From positions 1 through 61,975 of the forward strand of contig RFHU01000043.1 in NCBI GenBank assembly GCA_003695705.1: a stretch of 61,975 nt of DNA. The letters are read 5' to 3'. The first letter of the stretch is position 1; each line of letters begins with the position of its first letter. The DNA comes from Planctomycetota bacterium. Lineage in GTDB: Bacteria; Planctomycetota; J058. The notes beneath the pieces were generated by a model, which did not search any database, had not been told where the DNA came from, and saw only the letters and a program-made list of their open reading frames with translations. The position numbers and the translations under genes are program-made. Positions 15,558-23,644 of this stretch are shown in pieces.

Positions 15558-15585
15558 AGTATAGGGGCGGAAGGAGGCTTGTCAA
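15558..15585 (-). promoter_or_regulatory. sigma-70 promoter of nusA-infB-rbfA
   Basis: On the minus strand TTGACA (15585-15580), a 16-nt spacer and TATACT (15563-15558) form a near-consensus housekeeping promoter, the clearest one in the window. The predicted start is near 15551, giving a leader of about 97 nt. The -35 lies beside the translation signals of the divergent gene starting at 15591. Confidence 0.8.
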
Positions 15586-15590
15586 CGTAG

Positions 15591-16301
15591 GTGGCTGGGA
15601 AAAGGGAGGCGCTGGAGCGGGCCGTGGTGGCGGTCTTCGTCAAGGAGCCTCGGGAGGGCCGGGTGAAGACTCGGCTGGGCCGAAGCCTGGGGATGGAGCA
15701 TGCCTGTGCCTTGGCGTGGGCCTTCCTCGAGGACGTCCTGGCCGTGGCGCGGACGGCGGCGGAGGAGGCGAGCGCCGAGCTGTGGGTCGTCCACGCCCCC
15801 GACCGACCGAGCGAGCGGTTTCGTGGCTGGCTCGAGGCGCGCGCGCCCTCGGCGCAGCTCGTTCCGCAGGGGGCGGGTTCTTTGGGCGAGCGCCTCGCGC
15901 GGGCGCTGGGCGGGACCTGGGGGCCGCGCCTCGCCCTGGGCGGCGACGCGCCGGACCTCGCCGCGGCGCGTCTGCTGGAGGCCTTCGCGGCGCTGGCTGG
16001 GCGGGAGGTGGTCTTGGGGCCCACGTCCGACGGCGGATACCACCTGGTCGGCCTCGGCGCGGGGGTCCCGGCCTCCTTCTTGGGGGGTGGCATTCGCTGG
16101 AGTTCCCCGCGGACCCTCGAGGACACCCTCGCCGCCGCGCGGGAGGCGGGACTCGACACCGAGCTGCTCGCCCCCCACGACGACGTCGACGACCTCGCTG
16201 GCCTGCGGGCCCTGGCGTCCCGTCTCCGGGCCGGAGCACACGCCCCGGCCTCGGCCCGCTGGCTGGCAGAGCACGTTTCCCTGTGGCGATCGCTTCCCTG
16301 A
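15591..16301 (+). CDS. TIGR04282/DUF2064 family glycosyltransferase
   Basis: 236 residues with a GTG start; AAGGAGG lies 13 nt upstream, a long spacing, so a GTG a few codons in is possible. The GT-A-like fold of the DUF2064 (TIGR04282) family is shown by VKEPREGRVKTRLGRSLG (nucleotide-binding start), ERLARALG, LALGGDAPDL (in place of the usual GSDxPxL) and LGPTSDGGYHLVGLG. Members are predicted nucleotide-sugar-dependent transferases; no acceptor is known. It is divergent from nusA, whose promoter lies in the 136-bp gap, and is followed by a very stable hairpin, so it is probably a single-gene unit. Confidence 0.85.
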   Translation: MAGKREALERAVVAVFVKEPREGRVKTRLGRSLGMEHACALAWAFLEDVLAVARTAAEEASAELWVVHAPDRPSERFRGWLEARAPSAQLVPQGAGSLGERLARALGGTWGPRLALGGDAPDLAAARLLEAFAALAGREVVLGPTSDGGYHLVGLGAGVPASFLGGGIRWSSPRTLEDTLAAAREAGLDTELLAPHDDVDDLAGLRALASRLRAGAHAPASARWLAEHVSLWRSLP

Positions 16302-16318
16302 GGCGCCGCCTCCCCGCC

Positions 16319-16360
16319 CGAGGGAAGTCCGCGGTCTCCGGCGACCGCGGACTTCCCTCG
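16319..16360. terminator. 18-bp perfect hairpin after the DUF2064 gene
   Basis: CGAGGGAAGTCCGCGGTC (16319-16336), loop TCCGGC, and its exact reverse complement (16343-16360). It begins 18 nt after the stop codon and precedes the mcsA promoter, the position of a terminator. There is no T-run; CT-rich sequence follows. Confidence 0.6.
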
Positions 16361-16409
16361 CCGCTTCCTCCCGCTCCCTGCCCGGGGCCGTTCCTCGCAG
16401 CCGGCCGCC

Positions 16410-16438
16410 TTGACAGCCCGAAGGGGCTGGGGTAAGCT
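16410..16438 (+). promoter_or_regulatory. Promoter of the mcsA-mcsB-clpC operon
   Basis: TTGACA (16410-16415), a 17-nt spacer, and TAAGCT (16433-16438). The -35 is perfect and the -10 weak. The leader to the mcsA ATG would be about 58 nt. I see no CtsR heptad repeat and no CIRCE element here. Confidence 0.5.
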
Positions 16439-16503
16439 CCTCCGCGCTATAAGCCGTCCTGCTGCAAAGAGTTGCGTTGGGCGCGAAAGGTGGCCAAGGC
16501 CGA

Positions 16504-17013
16504 ATGATCTGCGAGGCGTGCCAGCAGAAGCTCGCGACCGTGCACCTCACGGAGATCGTTCAGAAGACCAAGCGGGAGACGCACCTCTGCGAGGAGTGCG
16601 CCCGCGAGAAGGGCATCAGCTACAGCCCCCAGTTCACCGTCAAGGGCTTCCTCAGCGGGCTCGCGAAGAAGGCGGCCGCGAAGCCGGCGGCGGCTCCTCC
16701 GCGCGCCGAGGCTCCGGAACCGTGCCCCTCCTGCGGGCTCACCTTCGCCGAATTTCGCCAGTCCGGGCGTCTGGGCTGCCCCACCGATTACGATCACTTC
16801 GAAGAGCAGCTCGTGCCCTTGTTGAAGAAGATCCACGGCGAGGAAGTCCAGCACACCGGGAGGGTTCCCGGGGGCGTGAGCGAGCGCCTCGAGCTCGAGC
16901 GCCGCATCGAAGCCCTCCAGAAGGAACTCGACGCAGCCGTGGCGCGCGAGGAATACGAGCGCGCGGCCGAACTGCGCGATCGGATCAAGGCCCTCCGCGC
17001 GGAGGACGCATGA
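16504..17013 (+). CDS. mcsA: McsA, zinc-binding activator of the arginine kinase McsB
   Basis: 169 residues. Two zinc modules: C3/C6 with C29/C32 (MICEAC...CEEC), and C74/C77 with C92 (CPSCG...LGCPTDYDHF). In the Bacillus protein the last module ends CxxC; here that second Cys is replaced by D95. The C-terminus carries a UVR motif (about 132-167, LQKELDAAVAREEYERAAELRDRIKAL). McsA binds and activates McsB. The ATG at 16504 matches the family start MICE; a TTG nine codons upstream is possible. The stop overlaps the mcsB start as ATGA. Transcription is probably from the TTGACA promoter at 16410. Confidence 0.93.
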   Translation: MICEACQQKLATVHLTEIVQKTKRETHLCEECAREKGISYSPQFTVKGFLSGLAKKAAAKPAAAPPRAEAPEPCPSCGLTFAEFRQSGRLGCPTDYDHFEEQLVPLLKKIHGEEVQHTGRVPGGVSERLELERRIEALQKELDAAVAREEYERAAELRDRIKALRAEDA

Positions 17014-18059
17014 TCGACGAGCTGGACCCCATCGGGGAGTGGCTCTCGGGGACGGGGCCCGAAAGCGACATCGTCATCAGCACCCGCATTCGGCTGGCCC
17101 GGAACGTGGCGGGATACCCCTTCCTGACTAGGATCAAGGAGGATCAGCGCAGCCATCTCGAGCGCACCCTCGGGGAGCGGATCGCGGTCGCGGGGGTGGC
17201 CGATCGTTTGATCTACGCAAACCTCAACAAGACCACCCCCCTCGAGCGCGAGTGCCTCGTCGAGCGGCACTTGATCTCCAAGGACCTCGCGAGCGCTCGG
17301 GGCGAGCGTGGGGTGGCGCTCGAGCCGCGCGGGACCCTCTCGATCATGGTCAACGAGGAGGACCACCTCAGGATCCAGGTCTTGCGCTCCGGCTTTCAGC
17401 CGGACGCTGCCTGGGAGCAGATCTCCGCGGTGGACCGCCGCCTGGAGGAGCGAGTCGAGTATGCCTTCTCGCCGCGCTTCGGCTACTTGACCTCCTGCCC
17501 GACCAACGTGGGGACGGGAATGCGCGTTTCCATGATGCTCCACCTGCCGGCCCTGGTAATGACCAAGCAGATCGAGAAGGTCTTCCACGCGGTCGCCAAG
17601 GTCAGCCTCGCCGTCCGCGGCTTCTACGGGGAGGGGACCCACGCGCTGGGAGACTTCTATCAGATCAGCAACCAAGTCACGCTCGGACCCTCCGAGGAGC
17701 AGATCCTGCGAACCATTGCCGACTACGTCCCGCAGATCATCAAGTTCGAGCGGAACGTGCGCGAGACCTTGATCAACGAGAACCGCGTGGGCCTCGAAGA
17801 CCGCGTGTGGAGGGCCTTCGGAATGCTCGAGCGGGCCCGCCTGATCACCAGCGAGGAGACCCTCGATTACTTGTCAGCGGTCCGAATGGGGGTAAACCTG
17901 GGTCTGATCGACCGCATCCCCATTTCCGCCGTGAACGAGCTCTTCTTGTTGACCCAACCCGCACATCTTCAGCAACTCAACGGGCGCGAACTCGACACGC
18001 CGGAGCGCGACGAGAACCGGGCGGAGTACGTCCGCCGGCGCCTCGCCAGCCTCAACTAG
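17010..18059 (+). CDS. mcsB: McsB, protein-arginine kinase
   Basis: 349 residues, the usual length. The phosphagen-kinase fold is shown by IVISTRIRLARNVAGYPF near the N-terminus and the catalytic Cys loop TSCPTNVGTGMR (C163). A later landmark is RTIADYVPQIIKFERNVRETL. The C-terminal allosteric phospho-arginine site RDxxRA is present as RDENRA (333-338). McsB phosphorylates arginines on proteins and marks them for ClpC-ClpP. GGAGG lies 4 nt before the ATG. The start overlaps the mcsA stop, and clpC starts 15 nt downstream. The Firmicutes operon carries ctsR first; there is no ctsR here. Confidence 0.96.
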   Translation: MIDELDPIGEWLSGTGPESDIVISTRIRLARNVAGYPFLTRIKEDQRSHLERTLGERIAVAGVADRLIYANLNKTTPLERECLVERHLISKDLASARGERGVALEPRGTLSIMVNEEDHLRIQVLRSGFQPDAAWEQISAVDRRLEERVEYAFSPRFGYLTSCPTNVGTGMRVSMMLHLPALVMTKQIEKVFHAVAKVSLAVRGFYGEGTHALGDFYQISNQVTLGPSEEQILRTIADYVPQIIKFERNVRETLINENRVGLEDRVWRAFGMLERARLITSEETLDYLSAVRMGVNLGLIDRIPISAVNELFLLTQPAHLQQLNGRELDTPERDENRAEYVRRRLASLN

Positions 18060-18074
18060 CGCAGGAGCAGCGCA

Positions 18075-20549
18075 ATGTTTGATCGTTTCACCGACCGGGC
18101 TCGCAAGGTCATGGGGCTCGCACGTCAAGAGGCGCAGCGGTTCAACCACCAGTACATCGGGACCGAGCACATCCTCTTGGGTCTCATTCAGGAAGGCTCG
18201 GGGGTGGCCGCGACGGTGCTGCGCAACCTCGCCGTCGACCCCGAGAAGATCCGCGTCGAGGTGGAGAAGATCGTCCAAGACGGAGCCACCATGGTCACCA
18301 TGGGCCAGCTCCCCTTTACGCCTCGGGCCAAGAAGGTGCTGGAGCTCGCCTCGGAGGAGGCCTCCAGCCTGCGGCACAACTACATCGGGACCGAGCATCT
18401 CTTGCTCGGTCTGATCCGCGAGAACGAGGGCGTCGCCGCCCAGGTCCTCATGAACCTCGGGCTCATGCTCGAGGATGTCCGCGAGCAAGTCCTCGAGCTC
18501 CTAGGAGCAGACATGTCCAGCAGCGATAGCGCTCCCGGCGGGAGCGAGAAGTCCAGCAAGAAGTCGAAGACGCCGGCCCTCGACGCCTTCGGCCGCGACC
18601 TGACCGAGCTCGCACGCGAAGGCAAGCTCGACCCGGTGATCGGGCGGAAGGACGAGATCGAGCGGGTCACCATGATCCTCTCGCGGCGCACCAAGAACAA
18701 CCCGGTGCTCCTCGGCGAGCCCGGCGTGGGCAAGACGGCGATCGTCGAAGGGCTCGCGCAGGACATCGTCAAGGGGAACGTGCCCGAGATCCTGCGCGAG
18801 AAGCGGATCGTCGTCCTCGACCTGGCCATGATGGTCGCCGGGACGAAGTACCGCGGACAGTTCGAGGAGCGGATCAAGGCCGTCATGACCGAGGTTCGCC
18901 GGGTCAAGAACGTGATCTTGTTCATCGACGAACTGCACACCCTGGTCGGAGCCGGCGGTGCGGAGGGGGCCATCGACGCCTCCAACGTGCTCAAGCCCGC
19001 GCTGTCTCGCGGGGAGGTCCAGTGCATCGGGGCCACGACCCTCGACGAGTACCGCAAGTACATCGAGAAGGACGGCGCCCTCGCTCGGCGCTTCCAGAGC
19101 ATCACCGTAGACCCTCCCAGCAAGGAAGAGGCGGTCGAGATCCTCAAGGGCCTTCGCGACAAGTACGAAGCCCACCACCGGGTCCAGTACACCGACGAGG
19201 CCTTGGAGGCGGCGGTGGAAATGGCGTCGCGGTACATTACCGACCGCTTCCTCCCCGACAAGGCGATCGACGTGATCGACGAAGCCGGTGCGCGGCTGCG
19301 CATGAAGTCCATGCGGACCCCGCCGGACCTCAAGGACATCGAGGAAGACGTCAAGAAGCTCGAGACCGAGAAGGAGGAGGCAGTCGCCGGACAGGACTTC
19401 GAGCGCGCGGCCTCCCTGCGGGACCAGGCCGACAAGCTGAAGCGCAAGCGCGAGCAGATCAAGCGCGAGTGGCGCGAGGCCGCCAAGGAGTCGGGCGGGA
19501 TCGTCGACGAGAACATGATCGCCGAGACGGTTTCCAAGATGACCAGCATCCCGCTGACCCGTTTGGAGAAGGGCGAAGCGGAGCGCCTCCTCGCCATGGA
19601 GCAGGAACTGCACAAGATGGTCATCGCCCAGGACGAGGCGGTGAAGACCATCGCCAAGGCCGTGCGGCGGTCCCGCTCCGGCCTCAAGGACCCCAAGCGG
19701 CCCATGGGATCCTTCCTGTTCCTCGGCCCCACGGGCGTGGGGAAGACCCTGCTCGCCAAGGCCCTCGCCAAGTTCATGTTCGACAGCGAGGACGCCCTGA
19801 TCCAGATCGACATGTCCGAGTACATGGAGAAGCACAACGTCTCCCGCTTGGTCGGGGCTCCTCCGGGCTACGTCGGCTTCGAGGAGGGCGGTCAACTCAC
19901 CGAGAAGATCCGGCGCCGTCCCTACGCCGTTGTGCTCTTCGACGAGATCGAGAAGGCCCACCACGACGTGTTCAACATGCTCCTCCAGATCATGGAAGAG
20001 GGAAAGCTGACGGACAGCTTCGGGCGTCACGTGGACTTCCGCAACGTGATCCTGATCCTGACCAGCAACATTGGCTCGGACATCATCAAGAACAAGGCGG
20101 CCCTGGGCTTCGGGGGCGGCGGCTCCGACGCCGAGCGCAACTACGAAGTCATGAAGAAGCAACTCGGCGACGAGCTCGAGAAGGAGTTCCGACCGGAGTT
20201 CATCAACCGCCTCGACGACATCGTGATCTTCCGGCAGCTCACCCGGGAGAACCTCGCCGAGATCGTCAAGCTCGAGATCCAGAAGGTCGCCGATCGCCTC
20301 GCCGACAAGGACCTCAGCATGGAGATCAGCGACGAGGCGACCGAATTCCTCATCGACAAGGGATACCACCCCGACTTCGGAGCGCGCCCGTTGCGTCGTG
20401 CCATCGAGCACCACCTCGAGGACAAGCTCTCGGAGGCGCTCCTGCGCGGAGACTTCGAGGGGAAGAACCACATCATCGTCGAGGTGGACGAAGAGGTCGG
20501 CCAGCTCAAGTTCACTCCGGTGATCCGAGAGGCTGGGGCGACGGTCTAG
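18075..20549 (+). CDS. clpC: ClpC, AAA+ unfoldase
   Basis: 824 residues, full length. The N-domain (1-150) has two repeats with [11 protein letters not shown] and [11 protein letters not shown]; the Glu in each GTEH corresponds to the residues that bind phospho-arginine in the Bacillus protein. NBD1 carries [13 protein letters not shown] and [13 protein letters not shown]. The M-domain (about 415-475) includes a UVR-like [23 protein letters not shown]2 has [15 protein letters not shown] and [11 protein letters not shown]. It unfolds substrates for ClpP; no clpP is in the window. AGGAG precedes the ATG. It follows mcsB by 15 nt and precedes the Fic-like gene by 15 nt, so all four are probably one transcript. 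Confidence 0.97.
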   Translation: MFDRFTDRARKVMGLARQEAQRFNHQYIGTEHILLGLIQEGSGVAATVLRNLAVDPEKIRVEVEKIVQDGATMVTMGQLPFTPRAKKVLELASEEASSLRHNYIGTEHLLLGLIRENEGVAAQVLMNLGLMLEDVREQVLELLGADMSSSDSAPGGSEKSSKKSKTPALDAFGRDLTELAREGKLDPVIGRKDEIERVTMILSRRTKNNPVLLGEPGVGKTAIVEGLAQDIVKGNVPEILREKRIVVLDLAMMVAGTKYRGQFEERIKAVMTEVRRVKNVILFIDELHTLVGAGGAEGAIDASNVLKPALSRGEVQCIGATTLDEYRKYIEKDGALARRFQSITVDPPSKEEAVEILKGLRDKYEAHHRVQYTDEALEAAVEMASRYITDRFLPDKAIDVIDEAGARLRMKSMRTPPDLKDIEEDVKKLETEKEEAVAGQDFERAASLRDQADKLKRKREQIKREWREAAKESGGIVDENMIAETVSKMTSIPLTRLEKGEAERLLAMEQELHKMVIAQDEAVKTIAKAVRRSRSGLKDPKRPMGSFLFLGPTGVGKTLLAKALAKFMFDSEDALIQIDMSEYMEKHNVSRLVGAPPGYVGFEEGGQLTEKIRRRPYAVVLFDEIEKAHHDVFNMLLQIMEEGKLTDSFGRHVDFRNVILILTSNIGSDIIKNKAALGFGGGGSDAERNYEVMKKQLGDELEKEFRPEFINRLDDIVIFRQLTRENLAEIVKLEIQKVADRLADKDLSMEISDEATEFLIDKGYHPDFGARPLRRAIEHHLEDKLSEALLRGDFEGKNHIIVEVDEEVGQLKFTPVIREAGATV

Positions 20550-20564
20550 GCTGGGCGCGGCCCG

Positions 20565-22043
20565 GTGGGGCGCGACCCCTCACGGTTCCTGGAGGAGGTC
20601 GACGCCGTTCGGGCGCGGTTGGACGCACTGCGCCCGTTCCCTCACGAAGTCCGGCGCGCGCTCGACGGCTGGCTGAGGCCTCGCTTCCTCTACTGCTCGG
20701 AAGCGCTCGGTCAGGAGCGCCCGCTCTCGCCGACGGAGGTCGCCGCGTTCCTCGAGCGTGCGGTGGTCGGCGGCGGGCACCCGCTCGCCGCCTTCCTCGC
20801 CCTCGAACGCCACGCCGCGGCCCTCGACCGCGTGCTCGATGAGGCGAGGGCGGGGGCACTGCCCTCGGTGGAGTGGGCGCGGGAAGTGCATCGAATGCTG
20901 GTCGGGCCGCAGGGGCGCGGGCCCGGGGAGTGGAAGCGCGAGCCGAGCCCGGCGACCCGGCGACGCGGGAAAGCCTTTCGTTTTGCCCCGCCCGAGGCGG
21001 TGGACGACGCCATGCGTCGTCTCTTGGAGGGCCTCGAGACGGAGTTGCGCGCGCGGCACCCCGTGCGCGCGGTTGCGGACTTCTACTACCGGTTCCACGC
21101 GATCCACCCGTTCGCGGGCGCAAACGGCAAGGTGGCCCGGCTGCTTGCCGCGCAGTTGCTCGTCGGCCGCGGCTTCCCGCCCTTCGTCGTCCACCCCGAG
21201 GCCGTCGGTGAGTACCTCGACGCCCTCGCAGCGGTCGAAGCAAGTGTCCCTGCCGACCGCTTCGCACCGCTCTCGCCGGACCTCGACACGTCGCCTCTCG
21301 TGGAGTTCTTCGCGCAGAACATCGTGCGCGTGGGCGAACGCATGACGGCGCTCGCTCGCGGAGAGCGTCCCTTGCCCAGCGAGTTCGCACACCGTGTGGT
21401 TGGAGAGCAAGAGCGCCTGCTCGAGGAGCTCAAATCCTGCGCGCAGGGGTCTTGGCGCGTGGCCGCGGCCTTCGAGGTGCGCGCGCTCTTCGAGCGTGTG
21501 CGCGAGGCCCTGGGCCTGTTCGTCACCCGCGGCCCGCTCTACGGCATCGAAGTCACCGGTGCCGAGGTCGTGCCCAGCCACGCGGTCCCGCCCCCCCTGC
21601 GCGTCGGCTTGCCGGCGTCGAACGCCGGGCTCGTTGGTGTCCTCTCCTTGGCGATCCGCGGCGACCCCCTCATGGCGAAGGCCGTGCGTTTTCCTCCCGA
21701 TCGGCTCCTGCACCTCGGGGTCACCGCGACGGCGCTGGGAATGCAACTCGTCCTCTGCTGGTACGGACGGCGGCCCGAGGTCCACCACGGACCCGCCCAC
21801 GCCGCGGAGTGGCCCGAGGCCATGCTCGGCGAGGTCCTGGCTCGCTCCATCGACCGCGCCAGGCAAGCCTTCGAGGCGGCGTTGCGAGAGCGGAACGTGG
21901 AGTCCGGCGCGGGCTCCCGAGGTGCGGCGGGCGTCGCCCGCGCGCCGGGGCGCGAAGCCGCGAACTTGCCGGCCAGCGCTTCGCGCAAGCACCGCCCGGG
22001 GCTCGCCGGGATCGAACCAAGCGAGCCCCCGCTGGGCTTCTGA
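20565..22043 (+). CDS. Fic-domain protein with a degenerate active-site motif
   Basis: 492 residues with a GTG start 15 nt after clpC. The Fic core (about 90-230) includes WAREVHRMLVGPQGRGPGEWKR and VADFYYRFHAIHPFAGANGKVARLLAAQLL. The consensus HxFx(D/E)(G/A)N(G/K)RxxR appears as HPFAGANGKVAR (from H181): the catalytic His and Asn are kept, the Mg-binding Asp/Glu is Gly, and the first Arg is Lys. An N-terminal CSEALGQERPLS resembles the region of the inhibitory helix (S/T)xxxE(G/N), with the Glu missing. Residues about 250-440 are an unrecognised domain; the tail is low-complexity. Fic proteins transfer AMP or other groups to hydroxyl residues; activity here is doubtful. Position suggests a link to ClpC or McsB. 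Confidence 0.75.
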   Translation: MGRDPSRFLEEVDAVRARLDALRPFPHEVRRALDGWLRPRFLYCSEALGQERPLSPTEVAAFLERAVVGGGHPLAAFLALERHAAALDRVLDEARAGALPSVEWAREVHRMLVGPQGRGPGEWKREPSPATRRRGKAFRFAPPEAVDDAMRRLLEGLETELRARHPVRAVADFYYRFHAIHPFAGANGKVARLLAAQLLVGRGFPPFVVHPEAVGEYLDALAAVEASVPADRFAPLSPDLDTSPLVEFFAQNIVRVGERMTALARGERPLPSEFAHRVVGEQERLLEELKSCAQGSWRVAAAFEVRALFERVREALGLFVTRGPLYGIEVTGAEVVPSHAVPPPLRVGLPASNAGLVGVLSLAIRGDPLMAKAVRFPPDRLLHLGVTATALGMQLVLCWYGRRPEVHHGPAHAAEWPEAMLGEVLARSIDRARQAFEAALRERNVESGAGSRGAAGVARAPGREAANLPASASRKHRPGLAGIEPSEPPLGF

Positions 22044-22061
22044 GTGGCCGCGTTCCCCTCC

Positions 22062-22108
22062 TCCGGGCGGGGCAAACCCCCCGGGTTCGACCGCCGACCG
22101 CGCCCGGA
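22062..22108. repeat. Inverted repeat in the gap after the Fic-like gene
   Basis: TCCGGGCG (22062-22069) and CGCCCGGA (22101-22108) flank a further GGGG/CCCC pairing. It could end the upstream transcript. The rest of the 220-bp gap shows no convincing promoter. Confidence 0.3.
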
Positions 22109-22263
22109 GCTCCTGCGGTGCGGCGGGTCTGGCGCAACAGCAGGAGAATACGCCGCTTGAGAAGGACCCCCAGGGTGGAACGAGCGCTCCGAGGGCGCTA
22201 TCTATGAAACATGGCGGACCCGCGGCCTTGGGTCGTCGTTCAACCGCCCACCGGCGAGGCAAT

Positions 22264-23490
22264 ATGACCGTGCTGCGGCTCTTGGTCGTCGATGGCCCGC
22301 AGGCCGGCGAGTCCTGTCCGCTGCGAAGGGGGCGCCGGGTGGTGATTGGACGCTCGTCCACCTCAGACTTCCAGCTCCTGGGCGGGCGGGTGTCGCGCGA
22401 GCACGCCGAGGTGGTCTGGTCCCCCTCGGGACCGGCCGTCGCCGACCTGGCGAGCCGAAACGGTACGAGCCTCGACCAACGCCCCTTGAAGGCCCGCGTG
22501 CCCCAGCCCATTGCCCCCGGCCAGGTCCTGCGGATCGGCTGCCACACCCTGCTGGTCGAGCGGAGCCGGGGGAGTTCGGGCACGCACCCTCCCGTCGTCC
22601 TCGACGCGCCGCGGGTTTCGGAGCGCTATCGGCTGCGCGAGCGGCTGGGCCGGGGCTCCCAGGCGACCGTGTGGGCGGCCTGGGACGTCGCCCGCGAGCG
22701 GGAAGTGGCCATCAAGGTCCTGCGAGGCTCGCCGGACGCAGACGGGGAGGAACGCGAGCGCTTCCTTCGCGAGGGGAGGATCCGCTGCGAGCTCGACCAC
22801 CCGCACCTAGTGCGCGTCTACGAGTTCGCCTTGCCGGCCCACGCCCCTCCCTACATGGTCATGGAGCGGGTCCGGGGGACCAACGCCTGGGCGCTCAGCC
22901 GTCGTTCCTGCCTTCCGGTGGCCAAGGCCCTGGAACTCGCCGTGCATCTCGCCCGAGCGTTGGCAGCCATTGCGGAAGTCGGCATCGTGCATCGCGACGT
23001 GAAGCCGACCAACTTGTTGGTGAACGAGGGCGGCGTGGGCAAGCTCACCGACTTCGGCATTGCCAAGGTCCTCGATGCGCCTCCGCTCACCCAGACCGGT
23101 TGGGGCATGGGCAGCCTCCCCTTCGCGGCGCCCGAACAGGCACGGTCCGCGAAGGCGGTGACCGAGCGCACCGACGTCTACGGCCTGGGTGCGACCCTCT
23201 ACACCCTCCTGGCCAGTCGGCCCCCCTTCGAGGGGGACCCGAGCAACGCCAAGGGACTGCGCGCGCTGCTTCGCGCCATTGAGACCGAGGTCCCGCCTCC
23301 GCTTGCGCCCCTACGGCCCGACCTCCCCGCGGGCCTCGCCGACTACGTCGAGCAGGCCCTGCTTGCCAAGGACCCCGAGGAGCGCCCGCCCAACGCACGC
23401 GTCGCCCTCTCCCGGCTGGAGGCCTTCCTCCGCGACTGCGCTCCGCGCTGCACGACGACCGGCCACCTTTCGGAGACGGCACGGGAATGA
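22264..23490 (+). CDS. FHA-domain Ser/Thr protein kinase
   Basis: 408 residues. FHA domain at about 1-100 (VVIGRSSTSDFQL, GGRVSREHAEVV, ADLASRNGTSLD), which binds phosphothreonine peptides. The kinase domain is about 120-390: glycine loop LGRGSQATVW, catalytic Lys K151 in VAIKVL, HRDVKPTN (H243-D245), DFG at D263, and APEQ. All catalytic residues are present. No membrane segment follows, so it is cytoplasmic. The ATG at 22264 has GGCGAGG upstream and starts exactly at the FHA fold; an in-frame ATG at 22204 is possible. It opens the five-gene module running to 33738 and is the likely kinase whose phospho-targets the FHA proteins read. Confidence 0.93.
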   Translation: MTVLRLLVVDGPQAGESCPLRRGRRVVIGRSSTSDFQLLGGRVSREHAEVVWSPSGPAVADLASRNGTSLDQRPLKARVPQPIAPGQVLRIGCHTLLVERSRGSSGTHPPVVLDAPRVSERYRLRERLGRGSQATVWAAWDVAREREVAIKVLRGSPDADGEERERFLREGRIRCELDHPHLVRVYEFALPAHAPPYMVMERVRGTNAWALSRRSCLPVAKALELAVHLARALAAIAEVGIVHRDVKPTNLLVNEGGVGKLTDFGIAKVLDAPPLTQTGWGMGSLPFAAPEQARSAKAVTERTDVYGLGATLYTLLASRPPFEGDPSNAKGLRALLRAIETEVPPPLAPLRPDLPAGLADYVEQALLAKDPEERPPNARVALSRLEAFLRDCAPRCTTTGHLSETARE

Positions 23491-23644
23491 GGGCGCTCTT
23501 GGCGACGGGGCGCGGCCGGCGTCGGTTCGGGGCCGCGGCGACCCCACGCCCGCCCGCAAGCCGCCGCGGTCGCAGCCGGGCGAGGAGGAAGCTCCCCCGG
23601 ATCGCCGCCGGCGGCTTTCTCGCTCGAGGGGGCGAGGGGGAGGG

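Noticed and set aside
16410-16503. CtsR or HrcA/CIRCE operator before mcsA-mcsB-clpC
   Set aside because: No AGGTCAAA-type heptads and no TTAGCACTC/GAGTGCTAA pair are present.
18501-20471. 656-residue minus-strand open frame inside clpC
   Set aside because: It is antisense to a full-length ClpC with every motif in place; its composition (Asp/Val/Leu/His) mirrors the ClpC codons.
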